NCBI GenBank assembly: GCA_022575985.1
Contig: JAKSXM010000147.1
Span: 17,580,001 to 17,644,000, forward strand
Length of the DNA stretch: 64,000 nt
Source: Anagrus nilaparvatae
Lineage: Eukaryota; Arthropoda; Insecta; Hymenoptera; Mymaridae
Direction: 5' to 3'
Each line of letters begins with the position of its first letter. The stretch's first letter is position 1. The translations under genes and the position numbers were made by a program. Positions 34,909-45,035 of this stretch are shown here, in pieces. The notes beneath the pieces were generated by a model that was not told where the DNA came from, did not search any database, and saw only the letters and a list, made by a program, of their open reading frames with translations.

Positions 34909-35519
34909 TGGGAGCGTTTGATATTAATCTACTATCTGAAGAGGTTAATGTAGAACCTGAATCAGAAGCATTTAAAATGCTCAACGGTGAAGAAGACGAT
35001 GTAAAAAAGGAAGAAAATAGCATATTAGATGCGCTAATTGATTTGCTACCTTTCGAATTAAATTTTGCGGGAGGCTACGAATTTTGCGGGGCTGGTACTC
35101 ACTTGGATCAGCGTTTACAGCAAGGTGAGCAAGGTATAAATCCCTTAGATAAAGCTTGCTTACAACATGACTTAGCTTACAACTCTGACAAGGACAGACG
35201 CAAAGCCGATCGAATATTAGCCGATAAAGCATTTACGAGGACGTTATATTTTGACGCCGAACCTGGTGAACGAACCGCTGCTCTCGTAACAGCCTGCTGC
35301 ATGGTTTCGAAAATTACGTTCGAAAAATTTTTTGATCGTATCCAGAAACTCATTGGTATCAATAAAAAGAAAAATAAAAACGTTAAAATTGAAGAAAAAA
35401 AGAAAAAAAATAATGGAAAGCAAACTGAGCAAATTGTATTAAGAGCTATTACGGGCTTTCGCCGGAGCCTATCATTTATTCCGAAACACAAAAAGCAAAT
35501 TCCAAAAAACAAAAGTTAA
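34893..35519 (+). CDS. Parvovirus-type phospholipase A2 domain protein
   Basis: An open ATG-to-stop frame of 208 codons, the cleanest gene of the Polinton. Residues about 45-110 form a secreted-type phospholipase A2 domain of the parvovirus VP1 class: calcium loop FCGAGTHLDQRL (around residue 67), then NPLDKACLQHDLAYN with the catalytic His-Asp pair (about residue 90), then DKDRRKADRILADKAF with the supporting Asp. In parvoviruses this domain opens the endosomal membrane during cell entry; a similar role in a Polinton virion is an inference. The N-terminus is acidic, and the C-terminus is a Lys-rich tail (KKKNKNVKIEEKKKKNN) that could bind DNA. It overlaps the end of the preceding gene and the start of the integrase gene in another frame. 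Confidence 0.85.
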   Translation: MESPMMGAFDINLLSEEVNVEPESEAFKMLNGEEDDVKKEENSILDALIDLLPFELNFAGGYEFCGAGTHLDQRLQQGEQGINPLDKACLQHDLAYNSDKDRRKADRILADKAFTRTLYFDAEPGERTAALVTACCMVSKITFEKFFDRIQKLIGINKKKNKNVKIEEKKKKNNGKQTEQIVLRAITGFRRSLSFIPKHKKQIPKNKS

Positions 35520-37391
35520 AGATTGGCTGATCGAACAAGACGCCTATAATCAGCATAAATTGGTTAGAAAAAAGTTTCCACGACGGACGTACGATATCTT
35601 AATACTATATATATTTGAAAATTTATTTGTTTGTCTGTCTGTCTGTCTGTCCACTCATCACGCAAGAACCGCCGAACCAATTGGCATGAAACCGGTGTCA
35701 AAATAAAGATAAAAAGTCTGCGGGTGACATAGGCCCTATATTTTCTGATTAGCTGTCGTAGTTTTTGAGATATTTAATTTTTAGTATTTTTGAACTTGAT
35801 AACATTTTTTAAAAATTGTAACAAAAATTGAAATATCTCGAGACTATCGAAAAATTTAGGTATTGCACTTCATAGTATTCGATTCAGCACTAATTTTTAC
35901 GTATTCTCTGAAATTTTTATTCAAAACGGAGGTATCTTTAAAATTTTATAAAATATTTTTAAAGCTGGTAAAAAAATTTTTTTCATTTTTTTATTTTTTT
36001 GGTATTTCTAATCATTTATTTGTGGGTCTGTGTATATTATAATGTAATTTATATTCTATATTAAAATGTAATTTATGCGTACTTAGTTAAATTTTTATTA
36101 AAAACGTACGTTGCTTTAAAATTAAAAAAAAAAAAAAAATAAAATTTTTTACTATATATTATATATATTCAATTCAAATTTTAGGGTATAGTTTGGGGTG
36201 ATAAAAAAGTCCCTCAGCCAAAGTTTTAGTCCTCTAGCACCTCATGGGCCCGAAATATGTCTGTTCAATGGTCCAAAAATAGCCTGATCTGGCCCATTTT
36301 CAAAATTACACCATTCCTTTGAATTTACTACAAATTTTATCTTATTGGTAATATTTGAACTGGTAAAAGGTATACATTAAGAAAAAAATTTAATATATAA
36401 TAAAAAATTAATAAAAAATTATTAAAAAATCAATAACAACAACACCGGGAATAGATCAGGGGGGGCGGAGCCCCCCCTCACACCTATGCTAGTATCCAAT
36501 ATATACGACTGTTTCGAAGCTGATTTGGCCGATTTCCGTTCGATCAAATCATTCAGCGATAATTACTCTTACGTACTCTTTGTTATTGATTGTTTAAGTA
36601 AATTTTTGTGGGTCGAACCTCTTAAAGAAAAATCAGGCATTTCTGTGGCTACAGCTCTGCGTAAAATATTTTCCAACAACAGGGATAAATTACCGATTAT
36701 TTACCAAACGGACCGTGGCCGTGAATTCACGGCTAAGGTCGTACAGGATGTCTTCAAGGATTATAATATTGAATTTCGATTGATTCGAAACCCAGACGCA
36801 AAAGCTGCAATCGCCGAGCGCGTGATTTAGACAATCAAGCATCGCTTATGGCGTTTCTTCAATTACAAAAATACACGGAGATATATTGATGTACTACCGT
36901 CTATAGTCCACTCGTACAACAACACGATACATTCAGGCACAAAAATGACTCCAGCGAGTGTAAATTTAAATAACGCAGATATAGCACGCTTCAATTTGAG
37001 AAAAAGATACTCGCTAAAGAGAAAATTACATAAAATACCAAAATATAACGCTGGAACGCTGGTTCGGGTCAGCCGTGCTCCAGAAACTTTCCGGAAGGGT
37101 TACGAGAGTGGTTGGACTCTTGAAATTTTCAGAATCGCGCGTGTCTCTTGTGCGAGACAACCGCCAGTGTACACGTTGGAGGATCTGGATGGCGAAGCCA
37201 TAGACGATATATACTACGAGGAAGAGCTGTGTCCGGTAAAAAAAAACTCACCGATGCTGTTTTCGAAATTGATTAAATTCTGCAAACTAAAGGTCGCGGA
37301 AAGGCAAAGAAACATTTTGTCAGCTGGCGTGGATATCCGGCAAAGTTCAATTCCTGGATTCTCGCTTCTGAGTTGGTTCACATTTAAGTAA
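35413..37391 (+). pseudogene. Polinton integrase (rve superfamily), interrupted
   Basis: The presumed start MESKLSKLY at 35413 lies inside the phospholipase gene. An N-terminal region with KVKDWLIEQDAYNQHKLVRKKF leads to 35596, where a Helitron (35597-36492) splits the gene. The catalytic core resumes at 36493: FEADLADF with the first Asp, QTDRGREF near 36706-36730 with the second Asp, AERVI near 36813-36827 with the Glu, forming the DDE triad that joins element ends to host DNA. A TAG at 36828-36830 interrupts the core in frame. The C-terminal chromodomain-like part (GTLVRVSRAPETFRKGYESGW, then YEEELCPV) continues in the same frame to 37391. There is also an early TAA near 35440. Defects: Helitron, two stops. 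Confidence 0.88.
35597..36492 (+). mobile_element. Non-autonomous Helitron in the integrase gene
   Basis: The insert begins TCTTAATACTATATATATTT and ends CACACCTATGCTAG, lying between A (35596) and T (36493). This is the textbook A|TC...CTAG|T arrangement. A 7-bp-stem hairpin (GGGGGGG, CGGAG, CCCCCCC; 36459-36477) lies 11 bases before the CTAG. The 5' part has the (TGTC)n run and an AAGAACCGCCGAACCAATTGG stretch common in insect Helitrons. No open frame. The intact target is preserved in the inverted copy at 32345-32660: removal of 896 bp restores it except for one G/A difference. Confidence 0.95.
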
Positions 37392-37416
37392 ATGCTAAAA
37401 ATATTTAAAAAAAAAA

Positions 37417-38247
37417 ATGAAGAAAAATCAATTCTCCATTCTGCTGCCCAGCAACAGCAGCATGAATGTATATCCTGACAATATGACGACGCATTTTAGC
37501 ACGTACCTACCGCAACAGATTGATTTATGGAGAGTGGAGTGTGGCTTTGGCCGAAAATCAAATACCAATGACTATGCATCACGTCAAGGACAATTCGATC
37601 GATAGAAAACTTACTACTCGGTTGTTGCATTTTACTGGAAAAGAAAAAGATACACCAAAAACTGGAGTCTATACAGCAGAGTCAAAAATTGAATCCCACA
37701 TAAGTCCAGGCATTTACGACGATATAGAATCGTTTCTCGTGGAATTAAATACACAGGAATCAGTAAAAAAACATTTCGCATACGAACGCAAACGAGGAGG
37801 CTTCGTTTCCCTCAAACTGACTTGCGATAAAAACTGCAGGAGCAACTCACTACACACACTGAAAGTCTCCGAAGTCATCAGAAGCATATTAGGTTTCACG
37901 GATTCAACTTACGAGCTACGAGCCCCAGAAAAAGAGCAAGTAACCGCTGAAAGACAACCGAATCTCACGGAAAACATACCCAACATGATATGATATATTC
38001 GGATATTCTTGAACCAAGGATCACGGGTGATGTGCATACCCCGCTATTAAGGAGCATCTCTCTCGATACCGAAAAGTTTGTTTATGGATCAGTTAGGGTT
38101 AAAAGTTTCTCACCCCCTTCTTACGTACCCTTATTACACAAATCTTTTAGATCCATTGAAATTGACTTGCGCGACCAATACGGTTCAGCAGTGCCATTTG
38201 ATGCCGGTACGTTTACGGTGACGTTGCATTTCAAGCGCACGGATTAG
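37417..38247 (+). pseudogene. Penton-like minor capsid protein, frameshifted
   Basis: Single jelly-roll minor capsid protein of Polintons, which by homology would sit at the vertices. The start SILLPSNSSMNVYPDN (37432 on) matches the conserved N-terminus (LPSNSS-x-x-YPDN). The frame changes near 37530. The second part (37530-37985) includes GKEKDTPKTGVYTAESK and VSEVIRSILGF. The third part (37990-38247) has SDILEPRITGDVHTPLLR and ends GTFTVTLHFKR. The second break is a visible 5-bp tandem duplication (ATGAT twice, at about 37986-37995). Both breaks are small, so the gene died recently or the assembly has errors here. Confidence 0.82.
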
Positions 38248-38272
38248 TCAAAAAAAAAAAAAAAAAAACAAA

Positions 38273-38863
38273 ATGGCCCACTACATTGATTACTATAACA
38301 GTCAAATTGGGAGCGGTGGAAGTGCATTTAGTACAGGTATAAATCGCGTTTACATTGGAACACCACATCAACGGGGAAGCGGCATTGGCTCATTTCTTGG
38401 CGGACTGTTTCGCAGCATCCTACCTTTATTTACAAGAGGGGCTAAGGTAGTCGGTAAAGAAGCTTGGCGGACCGGTATAAATGTACTGTCAGATGTCGCG
38501 TTGAACAAAAAACCAGCCAAAGAGTCTCTGCGCATCCATGCACGCGAGTCTGTCGGTAATTTAAAGAGAAAAGCAGAGGATCAGCTAGATAAATATCTAA
38601 TGGAGGGATCTGGTTATAAATTGAAACATCCGGCTCTAAGCAGTCACTTGCTAAATACACTCGGCACTCTGCGTACAACTGGGCAAGAAACAAAACGAAT
38701 AAAAAAGAAAAAAAAAGGAGATAACAAATAAAAGGAAAACAACGTCAAAAAAAAACGGCATAAAAAAGAAAAAAAGAAAAAACAAAAGAAAAAAGATTCA
38801 GAAAAAGCAAAAAAACGACAAAAAACGGTCAAGTAAGAATACGTTTGCCGACATTTTTTCTTA
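38273..38863 (+). pseudogene. Adenovirus pX/pVI-like minor virion protein
   Basis: ATG at 38273 gives 152 codons: MAHYIDYYNSQIGSGG, then the conserved GSGIGSFLGGLFRSILPLF (about residues 36-54), an amphipathic or membrane-active segment, then LKRKAEDQLDKYLMEGSGYK, then a Lys-rich tail. The frame stops at 38731 inside a poly-A stretch, while the basic region continues in another frame and the family's typical D-I-F end is visible at about 38852-38863 (FADIFS). A homopolymer indel near 38710-38735 probably shortened it. Related Polinton proteins are regarded as minor capsid/core proteins. It lies 25 bases after the penton-like gene and 18 before the capsid gene. Confidence 0.72.
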
Positions 38864-38881
38864 AAATATAAGAAACTCAAA

Positions 38882-40194
38882 ATGGCTTTCCTGCATACAC
38901 ATTCATGCGAATCGATAAAAAGCGAGTTAGAAATATTTACCGTACCTTACACACAAGTTACCATCCAATCGAGTCATTGGGTTAATTACAAACCGATCGC
39001 GAGCTTAACAGATGATTGCCCGATAGAATTCAATATTACAGGAAATGCCGAAGAATACCTAGACCTGGCCCATACCATGCTAAGCCTAAAAGTTACAATC
39101 AAAACGGACGAGGACCTAGCCGAAGCTGACGCTGCAACTTTGCTGAAAATAAAAAACATTGGACCGGTAAATAATTTTATGCATTCGCTTTTCAGTCAAG
39201 TGGAAGTCTCTTTTAACCAAAAAATCGTAACTCCGCCGGGTAACGGTTATGGTTACCGAGCATACATTGAAAATTTGCTCAACTATGGATATGATTCGAA
39301 AAATTCGCATCTACAATGTGTCGGCTGGTATGGCGACACGGCGCGGCGGGAAAGATGGATGACTTAAAAGACGGTAATATTGGTCTTGAAGGACGTCGCA
39401 TGATGTTAAATGCTAACAAAAGCATAGATATGATTCGTCATTTACACAGTGACGTCTTCAACCAAAACAAGTTCCTGCTGAACGGTGTCGATTTGAAAGT
39501 AAGACTAATAAAAGCCCGACCAGCTTTTGCACTAATGAACGAGACGGGTACGCATTACGTACATTTTGACGAAGCTACTACACCTACACATACGAAGAGT
39601 AAAAATTTCACCGGGTGTTCTCATCGCACATGCAAATACATTGTCAAAAACCACGGCAAAGTACGACTTAACCAGAGTTGGCGTTAAATCAGTCGTTATT
39701 TCGCAGGGGATATTGAAACGATAGATTCGGTTATTATAGGTCAGATACTGAAACGCATTATCTTAGGATTTGTATCGAATAAAGCTTTCAACGAGGACCG
39801 AAAACTCAACCCATTCAATTTCCAGCATTTTAATCTGAACTATCTGTCGATGTACGTAGATCGTGTCCAGGTACCGTCCTCCTCACCACTACAACCCGTT
39901 TACACCGGCAACAATGCGGCTTACGTCGAGGCTTACCATACATTATTCAGCGGGACTAGTATTCATTTCCTTAATCAAGGTAACAGAATCGACAGGTTTT
40001 CCTATCCAGCAGGATTTTGCCTCTACGTATTTGACTTGACACCCGACCTATCAGCCAGCGAAGGCCACTGGAATCTCGTAAAGCACGGTAGCGTGCGCAT
40101 AGAAATTCGCTTCGCAGAAGCTCTGAAAGAAATTGTCAACTGCGTCATTTATTCCGAGTATAATTCGATATGCGAAATAGATGCTGCTCGATAG
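38882..40194 (+). pseudogene. Double jelly-roll major capsid protein, frameshifted
   Basis: Polinton major capsid protein (F54H12.2-like), about 435 residues. ATG at 38882 follows AAAATGG context. The first part (to about 39355) includes SHWVNYKPIASLTDDCPIEF, NNFMHSLFSQVEVSFN and YGYRAYIENLLNYGYDS. It then shifts frame (stop of the old frame at 39365). The second part has LHSDVFNQNKFLLNGVDLKV; a further change lies near 39585 and another in a G-run near 39706-39709. The last part (to 40194) contains NPFNFQHFNLNYLSMYVD and ends in VNCVIYSEYNSICEIDAAR. Three or so small indels, no large deletion. Hexon-type trimers of this fold build icosahedral capsids; that function is known for the family, not shown here. 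Confidence 0.85.
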
Positions 40195-40271
40195 TGCTTT
40201 ATCGACTTTAGTGGTTAATCAACTTTCCAAACAAACAGTCAGATGGGCTTGCTGTATTTTTCATACCGAGT

Positions 40272-40793
40272 ATGGATGTCGTTGTGGATATACAGTTTTT
40301 TAAGAGTATCGAAGACAAGACTTTACCGAAAAAAGTCGCAATAATAGCACTAAACAGCGAATCTCAGTCACACTGGATAACAAAACCTCCATACAACTCT
40401 ACAAAAATATCATACGACTCCCAAAGACAAAACAATTGGTTAACCCATAATCATTACGGATTTAATTGGCATGAGGGAGACATAACCGGTAAAATTTTGA
40501 CGAGAAATTTACAGCTAATATCAAAAAAAGCAGGAAAAGTTTACGTATGTGGTCGTGACAAGGTAATATTTCTACACAAAATCATAACAAACGAAGTTAT
40601 AAATTTATAGTTGGAAATCGATTGTCCATCATTCCAAAATTTACCTCGGAAAAATTTGTATTGCATAGAGCATGCAATAAAATTCGATCACGTGAAATAC
40701 AGCTTTGCACTTAACAATGCTCAACAACTAAAGGCTTGGTTAAATCAAAATTTGAAAAATCTATCTCAAGGGGAAGACACAGTAGACGCATAA
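40272..40793 (+). pseudogene. Conserved Polinton protein of unknown function
   Basis: ATG at 40272 begins MDVVVDIQFFKSIEDKTLPK. The sequence has the features VAIIALNSE, SHWITKPPY, QNNWLTHNHYGFNWHEGDI and VINL. An in-frame TAG (40608-40610) follows, and the same frame continues with CPSFQNLP, YCIEHAIKFDHVKYSFALNN to TAA at 40791. I know this protein type from insect Polinton loci and from free-standing insect genes, but not its function. The conserved D, H-W and N-W residues might suggest a nuclease, which I cannot show. A single stop separates it from an intact reading frame of 174 codons. Confidence 0.7.
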
Positions 40794-40796
40794 ATA

Positions 40797-41124
40797 TGAA
40801 CAGCTTAGAAATTTTTTGCCTTCTTACGTTATCAATCACGTCAGACGCATAAGAAAAAACTGCAAACAGTTTACATGGAATACGAGGCCATTACAAAGCG
40901 ATACGTCCAACGTCTGTGGACAATTTTGCATAATATTCTTAAATTACATGTCACGAGGCAATAAAATGAAAGATTTCATAAATATATTCACGACCGACTT
41001 AAGACGCAATGACAAAATAGCAAAGAGTTACGTCGAAATATTCAAACGTAAGTCGAATAATAAAAAAAAAAACGCAGAGACACAAGCATCAGTCAGTCAG
41101 AGGCAGTCTTTGTTAACGGATTAA
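40797..41124 (+). pseudogene. Adenain-like cysteine protease, C-terminal part only
   Basis: From about 40816 the frame reads SYVINHVRRIRKNCKQF, then NTRPLQSDTSNVCGQFCIIF, ending in a Lys/Asn-rich tail. The VCGQFC motif, with Q-S-D-T-S before it, carries the active-site Cys of the C5/Ulp1-type proteases that mature capsid proteins in adenoviruses and Polintons. The upstream His and Asp/Glu parts are missing. A short stretch from ATG 40797 in another frame leads into it, so there is both a deletion and a frameshift. Not functional as a protease. Confidence 0.75.
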
Positions 41125-41175
41125 ACGACCAATTAAGATTGCAAAATTGCAATTGCAAAACTTTATTATTATAAA

Positions 41176-41933
41176 ATGGCAGATACAGATGCGCAGAGTT
41201 TCAACAACGTCAACGGGCTCCATCACCTACTGCTGACAAGTTTTTATGGCCTAAATAGATCCTTTAGTAAAAAAGTTTTCACTGGATTCGATTTGAATTT
41301 TTCAACAGCTGAGCTTGAATTCGTTTTCCGATTATGCGGAAACAACGTCAACTCCGCGTACTTGGCTCTCGACTACGAAGGATGGAAAAATCTACAAACG
41401 TACTTTACAAAAATAGATAATTACTTCCATGGAAAAGAATCAAGCAGTGAGCAAACTTTCCAAGACAAATATTTCACAATCAAATTAACCCGCAGCTATT
41501 ATGAAAAAGCAATAGAAATATCAGGAGAAGAAATTAAATCCGAAATAAAAAATTTAAAGTAAGTCTGGTGTTAAAAAAAATTAGCTTTGACTCACTAAAA
41601 AATTTATCAAGTTCGATTGATATGATGTTTGAAAATTTATACGCTAAAAGAAGTTACTTAAATGCGTTGAAAGATAAATTTATAAATTACATTACTCAAC
41701 GCTTGAACGAAAACAAAAAAAATTTAATTTCCCAAGTAAATGTCAAAGACGTAAAATTGATAGGCGAACAATTTGATGAAAAAGTCACCGAAGAATTAAG
41801 AAAACAGCTACAGCAAGAGATGCTCGAAAAAGAAGCTACAAGTCTATTTGATTCACACCTATTCTTAAAAGAGTTATTTGCATTAAATTTAGACTACCTT
41901 TTAAGTTGTGTAAGTAATGAATTAGATTTATAA
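41176..41933 (+). CDS. Last Polinton gene, unrecognised, split in two frames
   Basis: ATG at 41176 opens 128 codons (MADTDAQSFNNVNGLHHLLL, then STAELEFVFRLCGNNVNSAY) to TAA 41560. A second open stretch in another frame (about 41571-41933) continues with SFDSLKNLSSSIDMMFENL and a charged, coiled-coil-like part rich in Glu/Lys/Gln, ending CVSNELDL. The junction AAAGTAAGTCTGG at 41557 could be a splice donor but a short intron is not obvious; a frameshift is equally possible. I do not recognise the family. Position and codon use fit a Polinton gene, perhaps a virion or replication accessory protein. Confidence 0.5.
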
Positions 41934-42199
41934 TATCTTAAAAAATAATATTGTTTCACATAATATATAACTTATCAATCATTATCTATAAATTTAATCA
42001 TATATTAATTAGTATTAAAATTTTGTATCAATTGTTTAAATATAAAAAACAAACAAATAAATACATATAATAAAAATATTAAAAATGCTTATTTTTTTTA
42101 AAAAAACCACGTCACCATATGCGATCCTACCAAAGAAAAAAAAATGTCACATTAGTCACAATAATAAAAATATTCACCAATTAAATATCATATAACTAT
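41934..42199. other. No recognised feature
   Basis: AT-rich sequence after the last Polinton gene, before TIR-like sequence begins. Confidence 0.4.
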
Positions 42200-42465
42200 T
42201 TTCCAACAAATTTTTTAAATTAATGTCAAAAAATTAGCAAAACGGAATCTGTAATTATCATTTATTCTTGATTCATTGTTGCAATTAAAATTTTATTATA
42301 ATCAGATTTTTTATAAATTAGTTTATAAACATCAAAATAACAAATTCCATTTTCTACCAAAAAAGTAAGCAAAAAATAAACAAAACAAAAAAAAACAAAC
42401 GTCAACAAAATAGCAATACAGAAACTATGAACCACATCTCTTACCTCAAGCTATGAGTCATATAT
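42200..42465. repeat. Extra partial copy of the Polinton inverted repeat
   Basis: Matches the outer portion of the right inverted repeat (about 55400-55725) in the same orientation, including CGTCAACAAAATAGCAATAC and CATCTCTTACCTCAAGC. It is interrupted at 42465 by the 11.6-kb transposon and resumes for about 13 bases at 54065. Confidence 0.75.
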
Positions 42466-43420
42466 CGACGCTACTAGCGAATAAAATTCCGGTTCAATTG
42501 AGGATGGAAAACTACGCTAACTAAATTGTAATTGGAAGACTGCGACAACTAAAAGTAAAACCGAATACTCTGCCAACTCAAATTCGGAGACGAACGCTAC
42601 GCCAACTTGAATTATAAATGGAAGACTGTGACAACCTAATTGTAGAGACGAAGACTGAGCCAACTTAAATTATAATACGAAAATTACGCCAGCTCACCAA
42701 AAATTCAAATTCCAATTTTGACTAGCGCAGTACTTTTATAATAAAGCAAATTTTTATTTTTTAAATGGCTTTCGGGGTTTTCCACTATAACGAAGTGATA
42801 AATTGAAAAGTAAAAGTAAATGAATTTTCTTCTTGACACCCTGATATGGATTTTTTGCCCTCCCGGGCGTAAAACTCGTGCGTAAAACTTTGCAAAGAAT
42901 TTTCTGCACTCGTTCTACGCCTAGGTAGGCAAAAAATATTGTAAGCATCATGGAAGAAATGCTTTAGACACTAGCGTGAACACATTAGAACACATGTGAT
43001 CACGCTAGATCCAAAACTTTTGCGCCTTTGATACTTAATATACTATTGTTGAATTATAAAAAGAGAAGTCTTAAAAATGAAAAATTAATAAAATTAGTTA
43101 GTGAGCAGCAAAAATTACTAAATTTATTTATTCGTAGCTTTTAATTGAGATAAACATAAGAGGCATTTTTGAAATAACACATCTTTTTACAAAATCTATA
43201 ATCGTTAAATTAAAAAAAAAGTATATTAGAAAAAATAATAATTTGTGCATACTATCGACTCTAAATAATAATATTTTCCAGAAAATTATCATAACATTTT
43301 TTTTTTACTTTCAATAAGTAACACACATAAAAGTACAAACGCTTACTATTTTATATCTGTAGTTTTTTACTATAGATTTAAATTAAAAATTATTAAAATT
43401 AAAACCTTAAAAATTTGAAT
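42466..43420. repeat. Left inverted repeat of the 11.6-kb transposon
   Basis: Begins CGACGCTACTAGCG. It contains a series of diverged repeats of about 35 bases (GGAAGACTGCGACAACT / GACGAACGCTACGCCAACT, 42500-42690), the TTTTTTGCCCTCCCGGGCG module (42850-43034), and AT-rich sequence to 43420. The subrepeats resemble the internally repetitive ends of some large transposons, where they serve as transposase binding sites. Confidence 0.85.
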
Positions 43421-43771
43421 TAAACCGTGGTAATTTGCCTAATGGCACACGGTCAGGCTGCTTTGCTTGAAATTTATTAAAGCAACCTGGCCGTGCATAT
43501 ATTTTAATTTATATTCATTTCACGCGCGCAAATCTAGCGCCATCTCTATTTTATATGCTTACATTCGTAAGCAACGTGACTTTTTTCTAACTGAAAAGAA
43601 TATGGAATTTTTAACAACAATGCGTTGCAAATATTTAGCCGAAAGCGTTTATTATTGCTGAAAATTGTTATTATTTAATTTGCTACAATTTAATATACAT
43701 TTTGTTTATGCTACTCAAACAACTATTTGTTTAATTAATATATTATTTATTTATTGGATAAGTAACACTGA

Positions 43772-45035
43772 ATGATGGATGAAAACATGATTGATAGCAG
43801 TAAGTATTAAATATTTTCTTTTTGTATTTAAATTGAATTAAAAAATTTACGAATGTTTGAGTAATTTAAAATAAAATATTAATACCATCTTGGAATGTAA
43901 ATTTATTTTATTTAAAAATAATATTCTTTGCTTGCATTATACTTTATTTTTAGGTTATGTACTTTTTTTTAAAAATTGTATAACACTAAAAATAATTCTT
44001 TTTCTGGAGAACATACACACTAAACCTAAAAGAATTTGTTTTTATCCAGAAAAGAATTAATGTTTATTAATGTATATTTTGAGGTTAATTCTTTTTAAAA
44101 AAAATTATTTTCTTTTAAATTCTGTTCAAAAAGAAAATTTTTTTTTTAAGAATTAACCAAAAAATTAGGTTTAGTGTGTATGTTCTCCAAAAATGAAGTA
44201 TAATGAAAAAAACGAATATTATTTTTAAATAAAATAAATTTACATTTAAAGATGCCATTGCTATTTTATTTTAAATAACTCATGCATTCGTAAATTTATA
44301 ATTATTATCCGGCCGGTTTAATTTACTTATTTATTATAACATTAAAAACTTCAAAATACATCATAAATAATACATTCGACATATTATTCGGATCGGTAAA
44401 AAAAATCATATCAAATTAACTTGAGGAATATATTTTTTCAAAAAATAATGTATATGAACTTCTAAGAAAAAAGACACCTCAATAATAATAATTTCAATTA
44501 GTTTCTAAAATTTCAAGCTCCAAATTGCTTCATTTTTCAAGAAAGTCGGTTTTCCGTAACTAAATTTTCATTTTATGACCATCATTCAATTTACTTACAG
44601 GTAACTCTTCTCTTAGAATTTCATACAATAAGCTTTTTTTAAAAAAATACATTACTCGAGTTAATTTTAGGAGTTATGTTCTATTTTGTTTTCTATTTAC
44701 ATTTTTAACCAGTTACGTCCAGTATTTACTTCTTAATCATTTAAATAATTATAATATGTAATTATTAAATTTAGACATTGATGTATTTATTCGAGTATTT
44801 ATTAATATATTTATTTATTTATTATTTATTTATTTATTAACCATAGGCAATTGTTTTTTAGATTATATTGCTGAAAGTCTTAGACTTTCTTTTGGGTTCG
44901 AGGTTGATGAAAATTTATTTAACCCACCCCCGCCTCTACTGCAACCAGTTAGAACGTTCACTGATTCATTGTCAGAAGTGGACGAAGAATTTACGTATCA
45001 TAATCAAAATAGTTCATTTTTGGAACTAACGACAG
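43772..45035 (+). CDS. Transposase exons 1 and 2
   Basis: Exon 1 is 43772-43799 (MMDENMIDS, donor GTAAGT). Exon 2 is 44862-45035 (acceptor TTTTTTAG; ends with donor GGTAATAA), reading YIAESLRLSFGFEVDENLF, then NPPPPLLQPVRTFTDSL, then EVDEEFTYHNQNSSFLELTT. Phases agree at both junctions, which supports the model. The segment is acidic and Pro/Ser-rich and probably a disordered N-terminus. The 1-kb intron between them holds a palindrome (43845-44305). Confidence 0.65.
43845..44305. mobile_element. Nested MITEs in transposase intron 1
   Basis: Outer inverted repeats (TTTACGAATG ... to its reverse complement near 44290) enclose a second inverted-repeat element with GGAGAACATACACACTAAAC ends at about 44007-44188. 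Non-coding. Confidence 0.7.

Noticed and set aside
34893..35519. An integrated parvovirus, suggested by the VP1-type phospholipase
   Set aside because: No parvovirus NS1 or capsid is present; the gene sits in a Polinton gene row between its inverted repeats.
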